A DNA stretch of 36,102 nt, taken from the NCBI GenBank assembly GCA_028691965.1, contig JAQUYE010000025.1, forward strand, positions 1 through 36,102, read 5' to 3'. Below the pieces are notes generated by a model. The model was given only the letters and a program-made list of their open reading frames with translations, was not told the origin of the DNA and did not search any database. Positions 1 to 8,177 of the stretch are shown one piece after another. Every line of letters starts with the position of its first letter. Position 1 is the stretch's first letter. Origin of the DNA: Paludibacter sp. (lineage in GTDB: Bacteria; Bacteroidota; Bacteroidia; Bacteroidales; Paludibacteraceae). The position numbers and the translations under genes were made by a program.

Positions 1-1125
1 AAAAGTTACTTCCAATCCAAATCCCTCTGCTACCTGATAGTAATTTCCCAGGGCATCGTACACCTTCCGCACAACCTCTTTATCAGGGAATGTGTCGGCT
101 ACCCGCTTTTTTAGCTTTACTTCGTCTGTTTTGTTATACAATATTATTGCCCACGCTTTAGCCTCATCGCGTCCGGCACGTCCTGCTCCCTGAAAATAGG
201 CTTCGAGTGAATCGGGAAGGTCCATGTGTAAAACCGTACGTACATCAGCTTTATCTATCCCCATCCCGAATGCATTGGTCGATACAATTACCCGCGTCTG
301 ATTTGCTTTCCAGCGTTTCTGACGTGCATCCCTGGTAGCATTGGTTAATCCGGCATGATAGTGTTCAGCTGATATTCCGTTTTGATTCAACATATCAGCG
401 ATCTCCTTTGTACGCTTTCGATTACGCACATAGACTACCGACGAACCCTGTACCTTGGTCAGAATATGAACCAATTGTTCTTCCTTGTTTTCTGCCGTGC
501 GAACAACATAAGCAAGATTAGGACGGTCGAAACTCTTTCTGAAAACATTTTTCTCCCTGAATCCCAGGCGCTCCTGAATATCCTCCACTACTTCAGGAGT
601 AGCAGTTGCAGTCAACGCCAGAACAGGCACCTCAGGCAGTAACCTGCGCACATCAGCTATCCTCAGGTAAGATGGACGAAAGTCGTATCCCCATTGCGAG
701 ATACAATGCGACTCATCTACAGCCAGCAGACAAACCTGCATCTGAATCACCTTCTCCATAAATAGCTTCGTCGCCAGTCGTTCAGGAGAAACATACAGAA
801 ACTTATATGCACCAAACACACTATTGTCAAGGGTTAGAAGAATCTCGTCGCGGGTCATCCCTGTATAAATAGCCGCAGCCTTAATCCCAATCCGATGCAG
901 ATTCTGAACCTGATCTTTCATCAGGGCAATTAAGGGTGTTACAACAATGCAGATTCCCTCCATGACCATGGCCGGCACCTGGAAAGTGAGCGACTTACCA
1001 CCACCGGTAGGCATCAAACCTAAGGTATCGCGACCTGCAGCAACACTTTTAATAATATCACCCTGCAGGGAACGAAACTCGTCATAACCCCAGTATTGCT
1101 TCAGTATGTCATGGTAATCCTGCAT
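1..1125 (-). CDS. recQ: RecQ-family ATP-dependent DNA helicase (C-terminus outside window)
   Basis: I translated 375 codons from the ATG at 1125 to the window edge with no stop. The protein begins MQDYHDILKQYWGYDEFR, a RecQ start with the usual phenylalanine-arginine Q-motif region. Walker A reads MPTGGGKS, followed by TPLIALMKDQ, and Walker B reads DESHCISQWGYDFRPSY, which includes the RecQ aromatic-rich loop. LTATAT (motif III) and a motif VI of QGAGRAGRD follow. The family unwinds 3'-5' at forks and recombination intermediates. DESH instead of DEAH and the QWGY spelling fit the second, shorter RecQ group I know from Bacteroidota. Motif VI usually has Glu after Gln (QExGRAGRD); here it is Gly. 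The start lies 1 nt after the stop of the acyl-CoA synthetase, so the two are probably cotranscribed. Any zinc-binding, RQC or HRDC domain lies outside the window. Confidence 0.93.
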   Translation of the reverse strand, partial: MQDYHDILKQYWGYDEFRSLQGDIIKSVAAGRDTLGLMPTGGGKSLTFQVPAMVMEGICIVVTPLIALMKDQVQNLHRIGIKAAAIYTGMTRDEILLTLDNSVFGAYKFLYVSPERLATKLFMEKVIQMQVCLLAVDESHCISQWGYDFRPSYLRIADVRRLLPEVPVLALTATATPEVVEDIQERLGFREKNVFRKSFDRPNLAYVVRTAENKEEQLVHILTKVQGSSVVYVRNRKRTKEIADMLNQNGISAEHYHAGLTNATRDARQKRWKANQTRVIVSTNAFGMGIDKADVRTVLHMDLPDSLEAYFQGAGRAGRDEAKAWAIILYNKTDEVKLKKRVADTFPDKEVVRKVYDALGNYYQVAEGFGLEVTF

Positions 1126-1126
1126 A

Positions 1127-3031
1127 TTAACTCAAGGCAGCCAAATTCTCCGGATTAATAATATCCTTGGCAGCAGGCTGGTACAAACCTTCCAATCGAT
1201 CAGCGTAACGTTCCTCCACTTTTCCTCTAATCACCTTCATCGTACTGTTTACCAAACCGTTCTTCTCAGTAAACGGATCACAACTGACTGCGATAGCTGC
1301 AGGCAACCACCGTTCCGGAAAGAGTCCTTCGTGTTTTCCACCCTTGCGGTACTCATTCAATTCACGTTGAATTTTTGTAAGAGCAAGTTCTTTGGCTTCA
1401 GTAGTATTCCAGTCGAGATGTGGCTTTTTATGGTGTACATAGGCTTTCAACATCTCCTTATTTACAATAAATAATGCAACCGTGTAGGGTTTCTGATTGT
1501 TATGCAACACTACCTGATCAATAAATCGCGAATTATCAGAGAGCGCTTCTTCAATTCCCTCAGGACTATACTTCTCACCGTCGTGAGAAATCAGCAGACT
1601 TTTAAACCTGCCTACTACATATAAAAACCCATCTTTATCCATGTACCCCATGTCGCCGGTATGCAACCACCCTTCCCGTACTGTATCTGCAGTAGATTTT
1701 TCATTCTTGTAATAGCCGGCCATAACGTTTTCGCCTTTGATCACAATTTCTCCCTTTTCCATCAACGGAAGCTGTTTCCCGTCGTTATCCTCAATTCGAA
1801 GTTCCATCGGGCTCACCAGACTACCCGATGAACCAAGTTTATGAAGGTTGAGCCCGTTGGCGGATATGATAGGGGTTGCCTCACTCAACCCATACCCTTG
1901 TAGCATCGGTATACCTATTGCATAAAAGAAACGTTGTAACTCAATATCCAATAAAGCCCCTCCTCCGATAAAGAATTTAAGATTTCCGCCGAAAGCTTCC
2001 CGCACTTTACTAAAAAGAAGCTTATCGAATAATGCCAGCAAAGGCTTCTTTACCATCTGTAACCCTCCCCCTTTATTGAATCCTTCCTTGTTATAGGAAT
2101 ACGCCATCGACAAGGCTGTATAAAACAACCAGGTGGTTACTTTGCCTTTTGAGCGGATAGAGCTTTCAATATTTTTCCGGAAACTTTTGGCCAGCGAAGG
2201 TACACTTAACAGCAAATCAGGTTTCAACTCCCGGATGTTAAGCGGGATATTCTTAAGCGTTTCCATTCCTGTCTTACCACTTTGCACCGTACCAACACTG
2301 GCTCCACATGCCATAAAACTGTAAAAACCAGCTACATGTGCAAAACAATGATCCAGTGGAAGTATAATTAATGTACGATAGGTAGAAGGGATAGTTACCA
2401 CGGTAAGGGCTTGTTCCACATTAGCTGTATAGTTACGATGGGTAAGCATAACTCCTTTCGGATCGGCAGTTGTACCTGAAGTATAACTGATGGTAGCCAG
2501 ATCATCCGGTTTAACCAGGGAAGCACGCTCCCGAACGACAGTCGGCTGCGTAGCCAACAGTTCCTTGCCCGCCGTTACCAACTGACTCATCGCAATTTCA
2601 TTTTCAAGGTATTCTTCCTGATCGTCGATGATGATAATCTTTTTCAGGGCCGGCAAATCGGGTGCAACCGAACGGATTTTGCGTAACTGACCACCTGATA
2701 CAATAATATACTGCGATTCCGAATGTTGAAGACGGAATAATAAATCGTTACGTTCTTCCAGTTTGATCGACAATGGAACATTTGCAGCTGCAACATGCAA
2801 CAAGGCTAATTCTGCAATAATCCATGCATTCCGCCCTTCCGACAATAAAGCAATATTGGCAGCAGGCTTTACTCCCAGACTTAACAGTCCCGCCGCAAGC
2901 TGCATCACCTGTTCCTGTACTTCGAGGTAGGTAGTTGGTTTAAATTCTGAATTTGTTTTTTCCCATAAGAAAGGATTATTCGCATACTTGCGCACACTCT
3001 GTCCGAATAAGTCAATAATTGTGGTTCTCAT
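1127..3031 (-). CDS. Long-chain acyl-CoA synthetase (AMP-forming), FadD-like
   Basis: 634 residues, the usual size for an ANL-superfamily acyl-CoA synthetase. It activates a carboxylic acid to an acyl-adenylate and then an acyl-CoA thioester, probably at the cytoplasmic face of the membrane. The phosphate-binding loop YTSGTTADPKGV is near residues 183-194, followed by LTHRN. The adenine/acyl-pocket motif GYGLSEATPII lies near the middle, then GWLHTGDMG with the ribose-binding Asp, and VVGRFKSLLISHDGEKYSPEGIE, the hinge region with the C-terminal domain. Length and insertions fit the long-chain branch found in Bacteroidota, but chain-length preference cannot be read from sequence. It starts downstream of the BFD-gene terminator and is followed 1 nt later by recQ. 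No other fatty-acid genes are nearby. Confidence 0.92.
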   Translation of the reverse strand: MRTTIIDLFGQSVRKYANNPFLWEKTNSEFKPTTYLEVQEQVMQLAAGLLSLGVKPAANIALLSEGRNAWIIAELALLHVAAANVPLSIKLEERNDLLFRLQHSESQYIIVSGGQLRKIRSVAPDLPALKKIIIIDDQEEYLENEIAMSQLVTAGKELLATQPTVVRERASLVKPDDLATISYTSGTTADPKGVMLTHRNYTANVEQALTVVTIPSTYRTLIILPLDHCFAHVAGFYSFMACGASVGTVQSGKTGMETLKNIPLNIRELKPDLLLSVPSLAKSFRKNIESSIRSKGKVTTWLFYTALSMAYSYNKEGFNKGGGLQMVKKPLLALFDKLLFSKVREAFGGNLKFFIGGGALLDIELQRFFYAIGIPMLQGYGLSEATPIISANGLNLHKLGSSGSLVSPMELRIEDNDGKQLPLMEKGEIVIKGENVMAGYYKNEKSTADTVREGWLHTGDMGYMDKDGFLYVVGRFKSLLISHDGEKYSPEGIEEALSDNSRFIDQVVLHNNQKPYTVALFIVNKEMLKAYVHHKKPHLDWNTTEAKELALTKIQRELNEYRKGGKHEGLFPERWLPAAIAVSCDPFTEKNGLVNSTMKVIRGKVEERYADRLEGLYQPAAKDIINPENLAALS

Positions 3032-3058
3032 GATTCCGTTTTTTCAGTTTTTGGGGAG

Positions 3059-3066
3059 TAAAGATA
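3059..3066 (-). promoter_or_regulatory. Possible -7 element for the acyl-CoA synthetase operon
   Basis: On the minus strand TATCTTTA lies 28 nt before the start codon at 3031 and matches TAnnTTTG in seven of eight positions. A clean -33 is not visible; a T-run from the upstream terminator sits about 20 bp away. Confidence 0.35.
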
Positions 3067-3080
3067 CATATATTTTTCAC

Positions 3081-3107
3081 AAAAAAACCTCCGGGTATCT
3101 CCGGAGG
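3081..3107 (-). terminator. Rho-independent terminator of the BFD-like gene
   Basis: Read on the minus strand, CCTCCGG (3107-3101), a 6-nt loop and CCGGAGG (3094-3088) form a perfect 7-bp GC-rich stem followed directly by seven T (3087-3081). It lies 33 nt after the stop codon of the small iron-sulfur gene and before the acyl-CoA synthetase gene, so it separates the two transcripts. Confidence 0.85.
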
Positions 3108-3139
3108 TAAGATGAGGTATTACCACAAAAAAAGCTGGA

Positions 3140-3319
3140 TTAACCGTTTAATTCATCCAAAATTTCCTGGATATCGTCAATACAGCTTCCACATACAGCG
3201 CCTGCTTCGATAGCGTCGCCTACATCTTCAACAGTTTTACATCCATGTTCTTTAATTCCTGCTATAATATCACTGCGTGTCAGATCAAGACACGTACAAA
3301 TTACCGGATCATCTGCCAT
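3140..3319 (-). CDS. BFD-like [2Fe-2S]-binding protein, 59 aa
   Basis: A 59-residue protein starting MADDPVICTC and ending DELNG. It has Cys8-x-Cys10 and Cys43-x-x-Cys46, the spacing of the BFD-like [2Fe-2S] domain (bacterioferritin-associated ferredoxin, and the same domain in NirB and NifU). Between the cysteine pairs is the expected helical stretch (SDIIAGIKEHGC, VEDVGDAIEAGAVCGSC). An extra cysteine is at position 27. In other bacteria Bfd reduces bacterioferritin to release iron; free-standing BFD proteins in Bacteroidota have no assigned partner that I know of, and none is adjacent here. It is acidic and cytoplasmic. The gene appears monocistronic: a terminator follows, and a divergent gene lies upstream. 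Confidence 0.88.
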   Translation of the reverse strand: MADDPVICTCLDLTRSDIIAGIKEHGCKTVEDVGDAIEAGAVCGSCIDDIQEILDELNG

Positions 3320-3366
3320 TTTCTTTAAATTTTATTGTTTTACTTTCAATAGTTGATTTGTTTGAG

Positions 3367-3374
3367 TAAACATA
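3367..3374 (-). promoter_or_regulatory. Weak candidate -7 element for the BFD-like gene
   Basis: TATGTTTA on the minus strand lies about 50 nt before the BFD-like start codon. It matches TAnnTTTG except for the last base; no good -33 is seen. Confidence 0.25.
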
Positions 3375-3434
3375 ACAAGCGATTTAACTAAAAAGTTTGG
3401 TGCATTATGAACTCGTTACAAAATTAATTATTTT

Positions 3435-3467
3435 TTTGATACTAAACGACTAAACTTTATATCTTTG
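3435..3467 (+). promoter_or_regulatory. Bacteroidota-type promoter for the subtilase-xseA operon
   Basis: TTTG at 3435-3438 and TATCTTTG at 3460-3467 are separated by 21 bp, a textbook -33/-7 pair for the Bacteroidota primary sigma factor. The expected transcription start near 3473 gives a leader of about 17 nt to the ATG at 3490. Confidence 0.8.
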
Positions 3468-3489
3468 CACTATATTAGTTTTTTCAGGC

Positions 3490-5124
3490 ATGAAACGATG
3501 TGAAATAATAGTTCTTTTAGTTGTTATCCAGACCCTCCTCAGCAGTCTGATGGCTATTGATTATTATTTCTTTGTACAATTCTCCGACAAGCACGATAGT
3601 CCCTACTCAACACTTCAACCCGAAGCATATCTATCGTCAGGGGCTATTGCCCGCAGGGCTCACTTTCAAATCCCTGTCGATTCGCTCGACTTACCTGTTA
3701 ACCCATCCTATGTTAACCAGGTTCAGGCAACTGGCGTAAAGATTCACTCCCAATCAAAGTGGTTGAACGGAGTCACTATTCACACAGCCGACAGCAACCG
3801 GATACAGGCTATACAGTCCTTGTCGTTTGTAACTAAAACCCAATTCACAGGCCGGATGAACGCAACTCCCACTGCACCTCAGCGTTCAAAATGGGCTCAC
3901 AGTACTGATAGTTATGGCCTTGCAACCAATCACACCGTTCAGATAAATGGCAACAAACTTCACGAACAGGGAGCAACCGGAAAGGGAATCCTTATCGGAG
4001 TGCTGGATGGCGGCTTCAAAAACGTCAATCTTAACCCGGCATTTGATTCTCTCCGCACATCTGGTCGACTAATCGGCGCTGTCAATATCGTTGACCCCGG
4101 CAAAGATGTTTACCTCGAAGATGCACACGGCTCAAGTGTATTATCTGTAATGGCCGGACGTTTATCGGGAAATTACAACCAGGTTTACACCGGTTCAGCA
4201 CCCGACGCTTCGTATTGGTTACTTCAAACGGAACATGTGCCTTCCGAATACCTGTTCGAAACAGACTTCTGGGTAAGGGGAATCGAATTTGCCGACAGTG
4301 CCGGTGTGGATGTAATCAACTCATCACTTGGATATACTGAGTTTGATGATGCAGGGATGAATTTCAGTTATTCCGATATGAATGGTACGGTCTCAAGAGC
4401 AAGCATTGCTGCCGGAATAGCCGCTAAAAAAGGAATTATTGTTTGCACCAGCGCAGGTAATTCAGGAAATCTTCCCTGGAAGTACATCAGTTCTCCTGCC
4501 GATGCAGATGGTATAATTACGGTTGGCTCTGTCGACTCGAACGGAAACGCCTCGGGCTTTTCGTCGTGGGGCCCTGCATCCGACGGTAGGATAAAACCTG
4601 AAATGGTTGCTAACGGGGGAAGTACCGGCATTATAACTCCTGAAGGCATCACCAGCTATGGAAGAGGCACCTCTTTTGCATCGCCGGTTATTGCCGGATT
4701 TACAGCTTGTTATCTTCAATTACTTTACGAGAAGAAAAAAAGCTTTTCCATAGAAGAACTTATTCATTCAATCATCCTGACAACTAACCTGCGAACTTCA
4801 CCACAAGCTCAAATGGGGTATGGAATTCCTGATTTTGCAGCCTTACCGGAACTTGCACCTACTCACCTGAAACAACTTAAGTCTACAATTGAGGGAGTAA
4901 ACATACAGCTGGATCCTGCACATCGTATCCTCCACCTTCATGCAGATGATTTTAGCTCAGCGATGAGTTGCAGCCTGTTGAATCTTTCCGGACAAGTAAT
5001 CCTCAGCAAATCCATTACTTCTACTACAACCGAATTAAATATTGATCTTCTGCCTCCCGGAATATACCTCCTCACCATCAGATCTGAGAAAGGGCAGTTA
5101 ACCCGAAAAATTTCACTCTATTAA
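3490..5124 (+). CDS. Secreted subtilisin-like serine protease (S8) with T9SS sorting domain
   Basis: 544 residues. An N-terminal signal peptide (hydrophobic about residues 6-21) is followed by a propeptide-like region to about residue 130. The S8 triad is visible: Asp173 in VLDGG, His213 in DAHGSS, Ser395 in GTSFASPV, with oxyanion Asn324 in SAGNSGN. The last ~75 residues look like a type A T9SS C-terminal domain: LNLSGQVILS, LPPGIYLLTI and terminal TRKISLY. In T9SS bacteria this domain directs export across the outer membrane, is removed by PorU, and the cargo is released or anchored to A-LPS. The substrate is unknown. It has its own good promoter, and xseA follows after 2 nt, an odd pairing of an exported protease with a DNA nuclease subunit. 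No T9SS machinery genes are in the window. Confidence 0.93.
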   Translation: MKRCEIIVLLVVIQTLLSSLMAIDYYFFVQFSDKHDSPYSTLQPEAYLSSGAIARRAHFQIPVDSLDLPVNPSYVNQVQATGVKIHSQSKWLNGVTIHTADSNRIQAIQSLSFVTKTQFTGRMNATPTAPQRSKWAHSTDSYGLATNHTVQINGNKLHEQGATGKGILIGVLDGGFKNVNLNPAFDSLRTSGRLIGAVNIVDPGKDVYLEDAHGSSVLSVMAGRLSGNYNQVYTGSAPDASYWLLQTEHVPSEYLFETDFWVRGIEFADSAGVDVINSSLGYTEFDDAGMNFSYSDMNGTVSRASIAAGIAAKKGIIVCTSAGNSGNLPWKYISSPADADGIITVGSVDSNGNASGFSSWGPASDGRIKPEMVANGGSTGIITPEGITSYGRGTSFASPVIAGFTACYLQLLYEKKKSFSIEELIHSIILTTNLRTSPQAQMGYGIPDFAALPELAPTHLKQLKSTIEGVNIQLDPAHRILHLHADDFSSAMSCSLLNLSGQVILSKSITSTTTELNIDLLPPGIYLLTIRSEKGQLTRKISLY

Positions 5125-5126
5125 GT

Positions 5127-6368
5127 ATGTCGCAAAAAAACTACAGTCTTTCCGAACTCACATCTCACATCGAGAAGGTTATTAAGGTTAATTTTGACGA
5201 ACCTTTATGGATAAGGGCCGAGATAAGTGAACTGAGGGAAAAGAACGGGCATTGCTATCTGGAGTTGATTGAGAAAGACGAAACCAACGATACGCTGAAA
5301 GCCCGGGTTAAGGCATCAATTTGGGCATCAACCTTTCGTCTGTTGAAGCCCTATTTTGAAGAATCCACCAATCAACAGTTACGACCCGGTTTAAGTGTAC
5401 TGATTGCAGCTACCGTTGAATATCACGGACTATATGGTATCAGTCTGAATATAAAAGATATCGACCCTACCTTTACCCTGGGTGCTCAGGCTAAAAGACG
5501 TTTGGAGATCATTCGTCAGCTGGAGTCGGACGGCGTAATGGACATGAACAAAAGCATAGAGTTCCCGCTTCTTCCTCAACGCCTTGCCATCATATCATCA
5601 GCTACTGCTGCAGGCTACGAGGACTTTATGAACCAGCTCCATCAGCATCCTTCCAACTTTGCATTCTACACCCGATTATTTCCTGCCATCATGCAGGGTG
5701 ATCAGGCCAGCAGTTCAATCATTGGATGTCTGGAGGAGATTTTCAGCAACATAGAATTGTTTGATGTGGTTATACTTATTCGCGGAGGGGGAGCAAGTAC
5801 CGATCTGGCTTGTTTTGATGATTACGAGCTGGCCCTCAATTGTGCCCAGTTTCCACTTCCAATCATCGCAGGAATAGGTCATCAACGTGACTTGAGTATT
5901 GTCGATATGGTCGTTCATAGTTCGGTAAAAACCCCAACGGCAGCCGCAGCCTTGCTGACCGACACTCTATCGGAGCTGGAAGAAAAAGTAGTGGACCTAC
6001 ATCATGAAATTTGCAACCTTGCCTCTTCCATTGTCGCCAGGGAACAACAGAAAATAGCTGATATACGCTGGAAAATTAAAAACGCACTCCATCAGAAAAG
6101 TCGCGACAAATTTGTCGAACTCGAACAGCTAAAGATGCGAATGAAAAGTAAACTGTACGTGCTGCTCAATCAGCATGAAAACCAATTGAAATTATATCAG
6201 TCGGCCATCGAACGTCATTCTCCTGCTGCAATGCTTAAGTATGGGTACACTATTACCAGTCAGGCCGGCCTTCGTATTACCAGTGTGCAGCAACTGCAAC
6301 CTAACATTCCCATCACAACCCTGTTTCCCGACGGACAAGCAGAAAGTATGTTGATTCCGGAAGAATAA
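5127..6368 (+). CDS. xseA: Exodeoxyribonuclease VII large subunit
   Basis: 413 residues. The first ~110 form the OB-fold DNA-binding domain (YSLSELTSHIEKVI, then LWIRAEISELR and GHCYLELIEKD). The catalytic Exonuc_VII_L domain follows with RLAIISSATAAGYEDF, ILIRGGGASTDLACFDDYELA and GIGHQRDLSIVD...KTPTAAAALL. The E. coli-type motif is GHETD; the GHQ(R/K)D form is, as I recall, usual in Bacteroidota. The C-terminal part is the long coiled-coil region to which small XseB subunits bind. ExoVII degrades single-stranded DNA from both ends into oligonucleotides. It starts 2 nt after the protease stop codon, so it is translated from the same transcript. The expected xseB is not downstream: only 83 nt and a terminator separate it from a convergent gene. 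Confidence 0.95.
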   Translation: MSQKNYSLSELTSHIEKVIKVNFDEPLWIRAEISELREKNGHCYLELIEKDETNDTLKARVKASIWASTFRLLKPYFEESTNQQLRPGLSVLIAATVEYHGLYGISLNIKDIDPTFTLGAQAKRRLEIIRQLESDGVMDMNKSIEFPLLPQRLAIISSATAAGYEDFMNQLHQHPSNFAFYTRLFPAIMQGDQASSSIIGCLEEIFSNIELFDVVILIRGGGASTDLACFDDYELALNCAQFPLPIIAGIGHQRDLSIVDMVVHSSVKTPTAAAALLTDTLSELEEKVVDLHHEICNLASSIVAREQQKIADIRWKIKNALHQKSRDKFVELEQLKMRMKSKLYVLLNQHENQLKLYQSAIERHSPAAMLKYGYTITSQAGLRITSVQQLQPNIPITTLFPDGQAESMLIPEE

Positions 6369-6396
6369 ATGTTAAGGTAGTTTTAGGTTAATCCAT

Positions 6397-6428
6397 AAAA
6401 AAACACCATGAGCATTCACTCATGGTGT
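6397..6428 (-). terminator. Terminator between convergent xseA and the Arg-rich protein gene
   Basis: A perfect 10-bp stem, ACACCATGAG (6403-6412) and CTCATGGTGT (6419-6428), with a 6-nt loop. On the minus strand it is followed by a run of seven T (6403-6397), making a strong terminator for the gene at 6452-7549. The hairpin could also stop the plus-strand xseA transcript, although no T-run follows on that side. Confidence 0.85.
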
Positions 6429-6451
6429 GTATAACTAAACAACTTTTGTTT

Positions 6452-7549
6452 TTATCTTCTTTCTGATCTTGACTCATTGGCCTTGCTACTGCTTTTAGCT
6501 CGTTGAGCAGGACGGGAAGAAGAAGCAGAACTCCTTTGTGGTGCAGTACGTTCTGCCCTTACTTTCTCACGGGAAGTACCTGAACCGGAGTTAGACCGGC
6601 TGATATCCTGGCGGCGGGATTCAGATTGACGTACTTCAGGAGCCCGGTTAGCTGGCTCACGAGGAGCTGATGGCCGACGTACTTCTGATTGACGAGGAGT
6701 TGCTGGCTGACGGTTTTCCGGCTGACGAACTTCCGACTGGCGGGTTTCGTTGCGGCGAGGTTCAGCTGACCGTATTTCTGAGGAACGATTTACCGGCTGT
6801 CTGGTTTCAGATCGCTTAATATCCCTTACATTAACCGAATTACGTTCTGCGCCGTTGGCTTTACGTTGAACTTCATTATAACGTTGATTACCGTTCGAGC
6901 GTTCCACCTGACCTCTGTTGGTACGATGTGGGGGACGGTTATAGTTTTCAACCCGATTATAGTGATTACGATTATCCACGTAACGCCTTACATGTCGGTG
7001 ATAATTGTTAATGTTAATGATAGGACGAACCTTGTAATGTCTCGGATAATATCCCCAGTAATAGGGCGATACATAGTGATGAGAGTGATGATTCCATAAC
7101 CACCGAATGATAATCGGACGACGGTGATACACCGGCTGAATAACGTAATCGCGTCCGTAAATTGATTCATCGCCTACTATCTGAACAAATTCATTGTTGT
7201 ACTGGTCGCGTCCAACGTAAATGGTTGCAACAGTATGATAATAATTTCGTCCTAATACTGCCTGGATCTGGATTACATGTTCGTTATAATCGTAATACTG
7301 CATTACCCTCAGGTAATCAATATATCCATCATTATTCATATCGAGGTTGGAAACCCTGTAACGATTATCGTTCAGGTAGTATTCGAGTTCCCGGATATCA
7401 TCCGAACGGTAAAAAGCAGTAGCCACCGCTTGTAAGTCGAGCGACTCATGATATCCGTAACTTACGTTTACTGAGATTCGGGCTGATACATGTTGAGTTG
7501 AACTTGCTGCGAAAGCCATCACTAACAGGATTGCAAAATATCGTTTCAT
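6452..7549 (-). CDS. Exported protein of unknown function with Arg/Ser/Gln-rich low-complexity tail
   Basis: 365 residues. A signal peptide (MKRYFAILLVMAFAASS) ends near residue 23. Residues ~25-130 look folded and acidic/aromatic: LDLQAVATAFYRSDDIRELEYYL, then DMNNDGYIDYLRV, which resembles an EF-hand or dockerin-type calcium loop (D-x-N-x-D-G-x-I-D). Residues ~150-215 are rich in Tyr, His and Arg (HHSHHYVSPYYWGYYPRHY). The last ~150 residues are low complexity and strongly basic, with repeats built on (R)QSEVRQP and RRNE/RRPS units, and the protein ends SESRSERR-like (NESRSERR). I do not recognise a function; an envelope or nucleic-acid/polyanion-binding role for the basic tail is only a guess. 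A gene of its own, with a strong terminator and no operon partners. Confidence 0.75.
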   Translation of the reverse strand: MKRYFAILLVMAFAASSTQHVSARISVNVSYGYHESLDLQAVATAFYRSDDIRELEYYLNDNRYRVSNLDMNNDGYIDYLRVMQYYDYNEHVIQIQAVLGRNYYHTVATIYVGRDQYNNEFVQIVGDESIYGRDYVIQPVYHRRPIIIRWLWNHHSHHYVSPYYWGYYPRHYKVRPIININNYHRHVRRYVDNRNHYNRVENYNRPPHRTNRGQVERSNGNQRYNEVQRKANGAERNSVNVRDIKRSETRQPVNRSSEIRSAEPRRNETRQSEVRQPENRQPATPRQSEVRRPSAPREPANRAPEVRQSESRRQDISRSNSGSGTSREKVRAERTAPQRSSASSSRPAQRAKSSSKANESRSERR

Positions 7550-7618
7550 AATTCTATGTTTTAAAAATTCAACTTCAGAAAATTATTAAATACGTGCACG
7601 CCATTCTTTTTTCAAATC

Positions 7619-7650
7619 TTGTGCCACAAAAAACTTATTATGTATATTTG
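7619..7650 (+). promoter_or_regulatory. Promoter of cvpA-rnhB with a very short leader
   Basis: TTG at 7619-7621 and TATATTTG at 7643-7650 are 21 bp apart, matching the Bacteroidota -33/-7 pair. The predicted start, about 6 nt beyond the -7, leaves only some 5-7 nt before the ATG at 7662. Confidence 0.75.
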
Positions 7651-7661
7651 CACAAAAAAAC

Positions 7662-8177
7662 ATGAATTCGCTTGATTATATTATTCTTATTCCGGTGTTA
7701 ACCGGCTTAATAATAGGACTTTTCAAAGGACTTATAAAAGAAGTTATTGGATTAGCGGTTATAGTACTTGGTATTTATATAGCGAAATTACTGGGCCCGC
7801 TGGCTGGCGAATTACTCATCAGCCTGTTGGATATCAGTCCAACAGGAGCACAGCCACTCGGATTTATTGCTGTTTTTGCCGTTGTTGCTATTCTACTCAC
7901 ATTGATAGGTAAATTAACACAAGGGTTAGTAAATGTACTTTCACTAGGTTTTTTGAATACACTTGTCGGAGGTATATTCGGGGCATTAAAAGTTGCGCTT
8001 GTAATTAGCATTCTGCTCAACGTACTCGCAGCCCTGGATCACAAGTTCTCCATAATTGATCCTGAATCAAAGGATAACTCCCTCTTATACGAACCTGTAA
8101 CAGAATTAGCTCCTGAACTCTGGGAGGACCTCTCACATAAATCATCCAGCGATGCTGAAGTTACGGTTTACAACTGA
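7662..8177 (+). CDS. CvpA family membrane protein
   Basis: 171 residues with four hydrophobic segments: about 3-22, 24-46, 64-85 and 100-125. The start [31 protein letters not shown] is typical of CvpA, with the short G-x-x-x-G-x-x-K-G turn between helices one and two. CvpA was named for colicin V production in E. coli, but in most bacteria it is an inner-membrane protein of uncertain role linked to envelope integrity. The C-terminal ~40 residues are polar and probably cytoplasmic. Its end overlaps rnhB by 26 nt, so translation is likely coupled. Confidence 0.85.
   Translation: MNSLDYIILIPVLTGLIIGLFKGLIKEVIGLAVIVLGIYIAKLLGPLAGELLISLLDISPTGAQPLGFIAVFAVVAILLTLIGKLTQGLVNVLSLGFLNTLVGGIFGALKVALVISILLNVLAALDHKFSIIDPESKDNSLLYEPVTELAPELWEDLSHKSSSDAEVTVYN

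Noticed and set aside
6900-7430. Opposite-strand frames inside the Arg-rich protein gene
   Set aside because: They have no promoter or recognisable domain, and the AT-rich Tyr/His/Asn codon pattern of the real gene produces open antisense frames by itself.
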